This document shows positions 41,741 through 51,430 of a DNA stretch of 64,000 nt, piece after piece. The DNA comes from Adiantum capillus-veneris. Lineage: Eukaryota; Streptophyta; Polypodiopsida; Polypodiales; Pteridaceae. Positions within the stretch are counted from its first letter, which is position 1; every line of letters starts with the position of its first letter. The translations under genes were made by a program, and so were the position numbers. Under the pieces are notes generated by a model. The model was not told the DNA's origin, did no database searches, and saw only the letters and a program-made list of their open reading frames with translations. The DNA lies in NCBI GenBank assembly GCA_014529385.2, contig CM043952.1:52509119-52573118 (forward strand), given 5' to 3'.

Positions 41741-43226
41741 CACCACTTACAATCATCCTACGCCCACCATCAATTGGTACCCGCACACCAAGTATCATTG
41801 GTCTTGCAGAAGAGGTCAAGATGAAGGTAACCGAAGAAGGATCAAGTGAGAAGTTTATTCAAAGAACTGAAGCAGTGGAACAAGGGGTTAAAGAATCAAA
41901 AGATGCTACCCAGGTGGGGGAGGTAAGTCAAGAAAATTGTGTTACAAATGTGAGTACATCTTTAACCTTGAATGAAATAGGCACCAAAGCAATCAATCGA
42001 CAACATTGGGCCATAAGCGTAAGAAGGTGTAAAGTGTTGATTAGGCCTCGTCAGAGTAAGAGGAATGCAAAGGGCATGAAAGATACAAGAGAAGAGGAAA
42101 ACCAGCCTGCTAGCAAGGCTTTGCAGAAGGTGGACAACATATCAATCAAAGGGGAGGGCTTTGAAAACGGAAGCCTATGCACCAGCATGGACCCAGGACA
42201 GTGTAGCAAGCTAAAGGAATCTTGCATCAAGGCAGTTTCACTTGAGGACCATAACGAAGAGGTAAGTATGACTGAAGGTGTGGAGTTGGATATTTCTCCA
42301 GAGGCTTGGCAGCCGAGCAAGACTTTATTGTGTAGTGTTATAGACTTAGAGATGGGTAATGCCTCTAGTCTACTGAAGGGTGTTATAAACTTGGAGATGG
42401 GTAATGCCTCCAGTTTATGTGAGGATGTTCATCGTAAGTTTGATGATCAATATGTTGCCAACCTTTTAAGGATGTTCCAAACTCCTCCACAACACAGCAT
42501 TGTGTTTGCATGGGATGCATCAGACCTATGGCTATGGCTAGCTGCTATAACATATAGAGAGAAGATCAGCATGGAGATAAGAGCAAAGGAGCCATGGATA
42601 GACAAAAGCCTGATAGAATGCAAGAATGAAGACCTCATTCGCAATTTGGTACAATTTTTTACAAATAGTGCATCCTCTCTTTGGAGAAAGGTAAGTGGAT
42701 TACGCTTGAATTTAAGCCGCAAGGTAGGTGCTTGCTATTAGCATCAGTAAAGGAAGCTGACATGTTTGAGCACACCCAAAAGAAGCATGATATGCTCGCA
42801 GTTTTTTCTAGTCATGGCAGTAATCAGGATTCTAAAGACAACTTGAGCTCACCACACCAACAAGGCGGCCATATATGGTGGATTCTTGGTACACTCTTGG
42901 GAATCATAATTTTCAGTTCTGTCTTTGCAGGAGCCAAGATGCTCATTTCCCCTCTCGCTACTGGTGGTTACAAATTTGGTCCAATTTGGCATGCAAATTT
43001 TATTGTTCAGACATTGCAGACAATGATCCTATTTTTCACTTGGGATCCAGGAGGACACTGGCACAAAGTTCTGGAAGCCATGGGCTTCCCCTTTAATCAA
43101 CCGACACTATTCCAAGGAACAAGTTATCACTCGGACCTGTTACAAATTCATGAATATCCCAGAAATCTCACCAATGGCCAAATGGAATGGCTAGTTCAGA
43201 AGGCAACTCGATATCGGATCCTATAG
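41740..43226 (+). pseudogene. Gag-fused ORF with membrane segment (X region) of element D
   Basis: Very similar to F 62,300-63,770, where it is in frame with gag. It begins LTIILRPPSIGT, has a tandem repeat VIDLEMGNASSLLKG / VINLEMGNASSLCED (42,336-42,425), a W-rich stretch SDLWLWLAAITYREKI, and a hydrophobic segment WWILGTLLGIIIFSSVFAGA (about 42,878-42,937) that looks like one transmembrane helix. It ends QKATRYRIL. D lacks one G near 42,726 compared with F, which shifts the frame before the membrane segment. No pol motif. The single helix and 3' position recall envelope-like ORFs of some plant elements, but I see no sequence match to any. Confidence 0.6.
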
Positions 43227-43276
43227 CTAAGCGAAAGAAGAAACAGATGAGCTAGAGGCATGAATGCCTCTAGCCA

Positions 43277-43291
43277 AAAGGGGAGGGCTAA
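43277..43291 (+). promoter_or_regulatory. Polypurine tract of element D
   Basis: AAAAGGGGAGGGCTA directly before the 3' LTR TGATGGGGG; F has TTAGGGGGAGGGCTAA. Confidence 0.85.
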
Positions 43292-44603
43292 TGATGGGGG
43301 CTTTTCACAAGCCAAGCTCCCATACCCCTCTACTCTCGTCCCCACCCCATGAAAACCCCCTCTTAGGGAGGGAGTGATAAAAAGCATTGAAAAAAGTAAG
43401 AAAAAAATAAGTATGATTATGTAAATATATAAGAAAGGTAAAATAGGTCACCTCATGCCTGCGGGGTAGCCCATCCCCACATTGCCTCCTTTTTCTTCAC
43501 TGTTGCCCCGCCGCGTGTCCCTTTTCCTCTCCTCCACTCAAAAGGTCAACCCCCTCTCTCTTCCCCTTGTCCTTTCTCCTTTCTCTTTCCCCTCAAGCTA
43601 CCCCACCTCTCACCAATAATGCATTATAACTCACCAATAATGCACCCTAACTCACATGCAACTTATGCTATCTTCCAAAACAGTATACCCCACCCCCCTT
43701 TTCTCTCTCCTACACTCTCCCATGATCCAAATACCCCCCTCTCTCTCTAAAATTCGAAATCTCTCTTGTCTTGTAGCCAGATGGCCTCCCCCACACTCAC
43801 ACACACTCAATTTCACTGAAAAAGGTGCCCATAGACCCATCCCCACCCAGTCGTTACCCGATTTTATTGTGTTCACACACATCTGCACACAGATTCACCT
43901 CTTAACACACTCCCCTCTCTCCCCTCTTGTAATTACTTTATTCTCCATGTCACCTCTCACTTTTTTTCATCAACCCATCTCTCTCTCTTAGTCTCTCTCT
44001 CATGAGACTGCTGTTCTGGCACATATACACACAGCCAGACCAGTGGGGCCCACAGTCACATGGCCTATGTAGATAATGATTTCTTCATTTCTAAATTCTG
44101 GAATTTCTCCCCCCTCCTCCCCTATATAAAGAGGGGTCACCATCACACTAAATACACACACAACATCACCAAAGAACACACTATGCACTGTGTGTGCCTA
44201 GTGCACACACACACACCCACACCATCACCATCACCATCACCGCAATCACCATGCTCGTCTTGAGCATGATCTCTACACCCTTGGCTATGGAAGATGAAGG
44301 GCAACTATATGAAGGATGATGGCCATAACCCTCGTGCGAGTCTTCGCCATCAACTCCCACCTATCCGCCATGTGCTCTACCACTCTCTCCCTTCTCATTC
44401 CCCTACCCTATGCTCCCCATTTCATCGCCTTATTCTCTAAATAAAGCTTGAGGTTTTGTGAGTATGTTTTCTTGCAATGTTTTGCCCATGTGAGGTGTGC
44501 GGAATCGCCACCTAATCTTGTGTTTGGAGTGAGCTTGTGTATGTGTGAAGGGTGTGCGGATTCGCCATCCTTTTGTGGTGCCTAAGTACTAAGCCGCTAT
44601 ACC

Positions 44604-44683
<80 letters not shown>

Positions 44684-44890
44684 CTCATTCCCTTTCCTCT
44701 TCATCATTACTCCCAAGCATCCATCTCTCTTGGATGAAAACTTTGTTATGGTGGTGTGTTGTTTGCGTCCTAGCCGCTGAAGCTAGGTGGTGCCCCCTAT
44801 TTGCTTTACCTTGACAGGCTCGAGGCGCGCCATTCGGTCCCCGGTGTTTTAGAGGCCGTCGGGGGTTCGGGGTTCGCTTTGCTCTCATCA
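43292..44890 (+). repeat. 3' LTR of element D
   Basis: 1,599 bp. Compared with the 5' LTR it has an extra tandem copy of CTCACCAATAATGCA near 43,607-43,646 and a longer CT run (44,609-44,680). It ends CATCA at 44,890, after which element E resumes. Confidence 0.92.
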
Positions 44891-46400
44891 CTTTGTTGGG
44901 AAAAAAGAATATTCTTGGCAAAAGAAAGTCCATTTTTTTCTCAATCAATTAATCTTGCTGAAGAAGTAGAAGATGAGGAGGAGGAAGCCTTTTTGCAGGC
45001 TAATCTGATTGTAGTCCAGTTTTTGAGGTGGATATTGCAAGTATCTTACAAAAAGAATAGGAACCTGAAGAGATTGTTGAGGAACTTGTTATGGGTCAGG
45101 AAATTCAGGGATCCGGCGTACTTAGGTTGATGTATCAAAGTGTATCTTCTAGTACCAAAGAAGAAGTTCAACAAGAATACCAGAGACATGGTGGATAAGA
45201 TCTATAACAAGAGGTTTGATGGCTCTAAAAGAGTTCAACAGGATGAACTAAAGGAGTTGAATTTAGGCACTGAGGATGATCCTAAAATGGTCAATGTCAG
45301 TATTTATGTAAATGGAGAATTACTACAGGATTTGTTGTAGTTGTTGCTAGAATATAAGGATGTATTTTCTTGGGATTACTCAAATGTCAAAGGAATTGAA
45401 TCAATGTTGCATTAGCATCGTATTAATATGAGGAAAGATGCAGTTGCAATTGTGCAGCAAAGGTATATGATGAACCCTAACTTTGCTCAATAGGTAAAGC
45501 AAGAAACTGATAAGCTATTGAGCAGTTGGGTTTATCAAACCAATCCATGAGGTTACATGGTTATCACCAATCATTGTGGTACCAAAGAAAAATGGAAAGA
45601 TTAGAGTATGTGTTGATTACATGAAGTTAAATGCAGCTACTATCACTGATCCTTTTCCAATTCCCTTTTGTGATGCCATATTGGATACAGTAGCAATGAA
45701 GGAGATGTATAGTTTTCTCGATGGTTTCTCAAGGTACAATCAAATTAAAGTCGCTGAGGAGGATTACTACAAAACAACCTTCATAACAGATTGGGGAGCT
45801 TTTGCATCTACAATTATGAATTTTGGTCTCAAGAATGGACCACCATCATTTAATTTTACAGCTTATAAAACATTTGAGCCTTATTTGCAAGATATTTTTG
45901 TGGACGACTTCTCAGTTTTTGGTAAAAGGAATTTACATCTTTAACATCTAAAGTTGTGTTTTGAAAGGTGTCGGATATTCAGATTATCCTTAATCCTTGC
46001 AAAAGTGTAATCGCTCCCAGAAGTGGTGTTTTCTTAGGCCATGTGGTATCTCAGGAAGGGATGTCCATTGATGTAAAGAAGATTGAGGTGATTCAATTAG
46101 CTCAAGCATCTAACAATGTCAAAGAATTGAGCAGATTTTTGGGACAAGTCAAATGGCATAGTAGGTTCAACAGATACTTAGCCAATGTATGCATGCCTCT
46201 TACTCACTTGTCCAAAAAACATGTAGATTTTGTATGGTCTGAACCTCAAGAAAAATCATTTCAGATTTTAAAGAGAATGTTGTCAGTTGCTCCTATATTA
46301 AAACCTCGAGATTGGGTATTACCATTCCATGTTTTTGTTGATGCCTCGAATGTATCTATTGGAGCTTTTTTGATGCAAGAAAAGACCTAAGGGTGGTTCC
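44891..46400 (+). pseudogene. Reverse transcriptase region of element E
   Basis: An acidic linker (EEVEDEEEEAFLQ) follows D, then the RT proper from about 45,540. IIVVPKKNGKIRVCVDY, motif A FLDGFSRYNQI near 45,715-45,745, motif B FGLKNGPPSFNF near 45,825, and motif C FVDD near 45,898. The thumb/connection at 45,968-46,390 includes FLGHVVSQEG and ELSRFLGQVKWHSRF. TAG codons at about 45,338, 45,411 and 45,492, a frame change near 45,530 and TAA at 45,942 inactivate it. Motif order and the R-V-C-V-D-Y signature are Ty3/gypsy. Confidence 0.92.
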
Positions 46401-46740
46401 AACCTGTGTATTATGCAAGCAGAGTGTTAACCTCTGCAGAGAGGAATTATGCAGTTACTCAGAGAGAAGATTTAGGGATGGTTTATGCTTTGAATAAGTT
46501 TGGGCATTACTTTTTATGCAAGTGGGTTATATTTCATGTGACCATCAAGCTTTGTTATACCTTATCAAGAAGCCTTTACTTACAGGAAGGCTCGCAAGGT
46601 GGATTTTGCTATTATAGGAATTTGACTTTATAATTGTTCATACACCTAGAAAGAGCATGCCATAGCTGATTATCTAAGGAGGATTGAGATAGGAGAACAG
46701 CCTATAGGTGTTCAGGATGATCTTCCATATGCAGAATTAT
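46300..46740 (+). pseudogene. RNase H region of element E
   Basis: FHVFVDASNVSIGAFLMQ (catalytic D) at about 46,327, TAA at 46,388, then YASRVLTSAERNYAVTQRE with the conserved E, and a frameshifted remainder (LCYTLSRSLYLQE). It follows RT directly. Non-functional. Confidence 0.85.
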
Positions 46741-46759
46741 CTAAAGTTTAGAGCTCTAT

Positions 46760-48095
46760 ATTGATTCATGGTATGACCAAATGCTAATTTTCTTAATTGA
46801 TCGCATCATGCCAACTGAGTTTTCTACATACCAAAGGAGGAAATTTGCTCTTACTAGCAGACCTTTCTTGGTTATTGTTGGAGCCTTGTATAAAAAAGGA
46901 ATTGATCATGTAATTAGGAGATGTGTACCTGATTTTGAGCAATCAACTGTTTTGCAAGAAGCTCATTTTGGGGCAGCAGGAGGTCATTTTCCAAGAGATA
47001 TTACAGGTAAAAAGGTTTTGCAGCTAGTTTATGATGGCCTATTGTATTGAAGGATTCTCATTCCTATGCAAAAATTTGTATGATATGTCAACAGTTTGGT
47101 CAGCCTGATTCTAGGGATAGGATGACATATCATCCTATTTCACCATTAAAACCATTTTAGAAGTGGGGTATGGATCTTGTTGGACCTGTAGAACCTAGTA
47201 CCAATAAGGGGTTCAAGTATATTTTAGTTGCCACTAATTATTGTACTAAGTGGGTGGAAGCTGCTGCTTTAAAAGGTAACAAGGCTCAGAGTGTAGCTAA
47301 GTTCCTGTATCACAACATTATGACCAGATTTGATTGTCCTGTTGAGTTGGTGAGTGATAAGGTGACACATTTTCTGGATGAAGTACTTTTTGAGCTTACA
47401 AAAACTCACATGATTATGCACAAAAAATCTACAGTTTTTCACCCTCAGGCCAATGGACTAGCTGAAAGCACTAACAAAACACTCATTAAAATTTTGAAGA
47501 AGATTGTTCAGGAGAATAAGGACTGGGATGAAAAGTTGGATTCTTCTTTGTGGTCTTTCAAAACAGCCTTTAAGGTGACTACAGGTATGACTCCTTTCAG
47601 ATTAGTACGTGGTCTTGAGGCTGTGGTTCCTATGGAGTTTGTGGTCCCTAGTCTCAGAGTGTCACTGCTGAGAAAATGACTCCTAAATTTTCAGTTCAGC
47701 ATAGAAGTAAGTATTTGATGCAATTGGAGGAAGACAGGTTGGTGAGTTCCTACATTACAGAGGTAATTCAAAGAATAAGTAAAGCTTGGGTGAGTATGAA
47801 TGTCAAATTCGAAGTTTTTCAGGTTGGAGATTGGGTTATGCTTTACAATTCTAGATTGGGTTCTCATCATGGTACGCTAAATTTGAGATATAAAGGACCT
47901 TATTAGATTGTGCAATATTTGGGTCAAGGAACATTCATTGTAGCAGATGTACTTGGCACTAGAGTAGACAAACCTGTGAATGGTTTTAGGCATAAAAAGT
48001 TTCAAGGAAAGCCACCTCATTTGGATTGGCTTAAACCTACTGTTGCATATTCTGCTTGGTGTCAAGTTGGTGAGCTCTTCCCTCATCCAATGTAG
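46760..48095 (+). pseudogene. Integrase region of element E
   Basis: The zinc-binding part is at 46,920-47,090: LQEAHFGAAGGHF gives the two histidines, and CQQFGQ after a frame change near 47,050 fits the cysteine pair. The core reads WGMDLVGP (first D) at 47,162, VELVSDKVTHF (second D) near 47,345-47,375 and QANGLAESTNKTL (E) near 47,450-47,480. A further frame change at about 47,675 leads to a C-terminal segment with GDWVMLYNSRL and LRYKGPY, a GPY/F-type module, broken by a TAG at 47,905. No chromodomain seen. Confidence 0.92.
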
Positions 48096-48250
48096 CAGGT
48101 CAGTATTAAAACTTCACCACATAGTACTGGGTTGCTATTTAGATTCTGGGTAGGATTTTACTGGCTCAAAGTTTACTGCCTTGGAATTTACTGTATCCGA
48201 TAACAGTTTATCAGATTTCTTAAACAATGATTGGATAATTAAGCTTTAAA

Positions 48251-50500
48251 GTGCGTGTGAACTATTCTCCACTAAGGGCTATCATGAGAGTAAGGGAGGA
48301 ATCAATCAACTCACTCACTTTCAAACATTGTGGCTCATGTGTGGCTTATCACGTCAACCGCTCCTCCATGTATAAGCAACAACCTTTCAAGATTTCTTCG
48401 CTCTCCACACCCACCATGCCTAAATCTAAAGCAGCTCTAGCTATGAAGCCCTTGCCTGCTGATGACGACCAAGGAGATTCATGAAAGTTGCGACCAAGGT
48501 GGAAGGGTGTCATCTTGAGAGTCGATGTTTCTGACCTTGAAGATGACATTGAGGTGTTACCAGAAGAAAAAGCAGCCCCTTTATCTTCCAGCAAGACGCT
48601 GCAAAGCCTCATGGAGCCTTTTATTTACTTCAAGGTGGAAATCAACTTTCAGGCTGAAAGGAATGAAAAGTGGTTAAAATCTATGGGTTTGTATGAGTTT
48701 GCCACTTTGCCTTGGAATCAATGGAAAGTTAATATCTATGCAAAAACTCAGATAGAGCTATTAAGGAAAAGTAGAGGAGAAGTCGCAGAGAAGGTCACTC
48801 TAAGTCTTGGAGTTATTGCAAAGGTATTTTAGTTACCTTTTACTTCTGTAACTATTGTGCCTAAATGCCCTGATGATCATTTAAAGAAGGAATTTGGTCC
48901 ACTAGAGGTTGGTCGACAATACTTTAGGCTTAAGAATGTTGATTATTGCAGAAGGAAATAATTAAAGTGGTCTTTGGAAAAGTCTTGCAAAATATGATTA
49001 CAAGTCAAAAGATAATTGGGAACCTTTGTATTTTGTTGAGAGTGGAGGAAAGGTCAGTTGGGCTCACTGGGTTTATGATAGGATTCATGCAGAAATCTTT
49101 AGTACTGATAAGAGGAAAACTCAGTGTAGTAGCAGGTTGTCTGGATTTCTATCAACTTTGTTTGCCTTTTCCTTAAAGGTGGATGCAATAGAAGTTTTCG
49201 TACCTACTATCACTCCCATGCTTGAGTCAAATCTGGTGCACGGTCAGGGTAAGATATCTAAGAAATCAGACATGTTCACAGGTGATTTAGAGAAGTTGAA
49301 GACTTTGCAGGATTTGCTTGAAGCTGGTTATTCCGAAGAGGAAGCAAAGAAAGTTTTGACTAGTCCTGAGCATAGATTGATACTAGGTGACTTGTTGAAG
49401 AACTTGGATTTGGATGCTCAAACACCCAGTAGGGTAATTGGGAAGACTTTTACCATGCCCAAGAAACGGATGATTGGATGCTTCTATTCATGAAGTAGCC
49501 AAATCACTATATTTTTTTGCAATTGGCCCAAGTATTTCAAGAAAATTTAAATTTAGTATGTTTGATATGCCTACAACTGTAAGAATGCTACAAGCTTTAC
49601 AAGGTTTTGTTACTCATCAACAACATCAGATGGAGGAACAATTGTAGACTGTAGCTGATTCTGGAGTGTCCAAGGTCATGTTGCAGCAGTAATTGGATTT
49701 AGTAGAAGCCTTGAAATTGGAGTTAGTGGAGATGAAAGAGAAACATCAACAGGATTTACAGGGTCAATTACAATTGCATCAGCAGGAAGTGGCCAAGGTC
49801 AAGTTGTCCTTAGGGATGTTTCAAGATTGGACTAGGGATTTAGAAAGCAGGGTTAATTCTGAGTTATAAGAGCAGATTTCTATGAAAAATATAGAGTTAC
49901 ACGTTCAGAATGAGATGTTACAGTAGAGAAACAAGTGTTGGATCAGGAAGATATTGTTGTCAATGGGGTGCTTATGGATGAAGGGGATTTAAATGTGGTG
50001 AGACAACAGTTAGTGGACGGAATGCAAGATGTTTGGAAAGCTATGAGGGAGAGATCGACTTCTACAGTCAAGTATGCTTATGAGCCTGTCAAATCTGGGT
50101 TTGTAAGTACCTATGAATCTGATCTGATGCAGATTATAGAAGAGTTGAAGGAACTTTGTCTAAAGCAGTTGCATGATTAGAAGGGAAAAGAGTTGCACAA
50201 GGATGAAGCAATTTTCTTGGGATCAGATTTTGAAAAGAAGGACTTGGTTGATATAGCTGTCCAAACTGTGGAGACAGATGTTCAAGTTTAGAAGTCAAGT
50301 AATGAAGAGCATTTAGTGGAAGATAAATCTCAACAAGTGTTTGCAGTTGTTGAGGATATTGGAGATCAAAACATGACTAATGTGTTCGAAGATAAAGTTG
50401 TATTGGAAACAATCCTTGAAATTCTGATTGAAGATGTTCTTAAAGCAGATTTCACAGTTTAGGGTGGTCAAGCTCAAATTTTTGTTTATCTCCTTTTGAT
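48251..50500 (+). pseudogene. Extra ORF region downstream of integrase in element E
   Basis: Coding-like pieces between integrase and the 3' LTR, on the same strand. 48,488-48,832 encodes KWLKSMGLYEFATLP and WNQWKVNIYAKTQIELLRK; after frame changes 48,990-49,493 gives WEPLYFVESGGKVSWAHWVY and RLSGFLSTLFAF. From about 49,560 to 49,930 it is Gln/Leu/Glu-rich with heptad spacing, likely a coiled coil (KEKHQQDLQGQLQLHQQEV). Several TAG/TAA stops. Additional ORFs here are known in Athila/Tat-type elements, but I cannot match this one to a family. Confidence 0.5.
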
Positions 50501-50558
50501 TAAGGGATGTGTGGATCCAAGTCGGATTTCAGAGAAATCCACCACCAGAACGTGCCAT

Positions 50559-50966
50559 TGCTGATAAGCACATCAACATGTCAGTTTAGTAGTCAGCCTG
50601 ATATGTTTTGCTGGTTAATTGGATATGCTCAGTCGGATTGTAATATGTCGGATTATAGTCAGTCGGATTGTAGTGAATCAGATATTTAACAGTTATTGTG
50701 TATCAAGATAGAGGTTGTTATAACTAGTTTCTGGTGAAACAGTCTATAAGCTTACTCTGCGCTCTCTAGAATCCGACTGAAATGGGATGAAGTTGTTTCT
50801 CTTTCCTTGATGAATGAAGTGATTCTAAGTTCTATTTTGAGTTACTATCTTGTTCCATCTTATCTCTTATGTGTATTACTTAACTGTTTCTAAATGAAAT
50901 TCAGAGTTTTGTGAGGTTATGGGTAGTGTTATGATTTAGTTTGGTCTGTGTTGATGAACCACAACA
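50559..50966 (+). repeat. 3' LTR of element E
   Basis: 408 bp, homologous to 35,227-35,637, with the start degraded to TGCTGATAAG and the end CACAACA intact. No clean polypurine tract precedes it. Confidence 0.9.
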
Positions 50967-51430
50967 CCCATAGACTCTACATATCCTTTGTCTCCCCAAT
51001 ACAATTCCATTTCTAGACTCGTCAAATTCCTTTACTGGTGGAAGAGACACTCCTCTTCCTCACTCGTCAGGTTCCCTCATCTTCTTAGCTCACTTGATTC
51101 ATTGGCCCCTCTGACTTGTTTCCACAAATTTGTCAAGATCATCTATTTCTTTGCAACTCTCAGGTATAGCTATGTGAAATCCCACTAAAGAGTTATCCGT
51201 GGTATTCAACACTAACTTTGGTTTTGATGCGGGGTCCTTGAGCTATGGTCCGTGCTCGTGACTGGAATCTAGCTCTTTTTGTTCCTAGTTTGGTAGGAAT
51301 ACTGGTGTAAGTGGGACAAGGATCACACTCTTAGGTTTTCCAACCTTTGGTTCTAGTAAAGCTTGGGTTGTTTGAATCATTTTTAGGCACATTTCAAGTC
51401 TTTTCTTTCCTAGTTTTTCATATGAATATG

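Larger units (their letters stand above)
37866..44890 (+). mobile_element. Element D: non-autonomous gag-carrying LTR element
   Basis: 5' LTR 37,866-39,431, leader ORFs, a 71-residue ORF, gag, a gag-fused membrane ORF, polypurine tract, 3' LTR 43,292-44,890. LTR ends are TGATG...CATCA. The 3.9 kb interior contains no protease, RT, RNase H or integrase motif on either strand. Possible target duplication CTAT/CTTT (imperfect). It is the same type as F (58,790 on). The primer site is missing, so this copy should be dead. Confidence 0.88.
35227..50966 (+). mobile_element. Element E: degenerate Ty3/gypsy element, interrupted by D
   Basis: LTRs of about 410 bp at 35,227-35,637 and 50,559-50,966 begin TGTTG/TGCTG and end CAACA. 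Between them, in order: primer site, gag, protease, [element D 37,866-44,890], RT, RNase H, integrase, and a downstream extra ORF region. Without D it is about 8.7 kb. Flanking bases GCCCT and CCCAT give no exact target duplication (CCCT/CCCA at best). The D-G-G-S-G protease and an ORF after integrase suggest the Athila/Tat side of plant Ty3/gypsy, as inference. Many stops are TAG at expected CAG codons. Confidence 0.9.

Noticed and set aside
48251-49493. Extra ORF region of E considered as another member of the 70-residue family
   Set aside because: NQWKVNIYAKTQ looks slightly like the family strand, but the L-F-G and P-x-I-L-P parts are absent.
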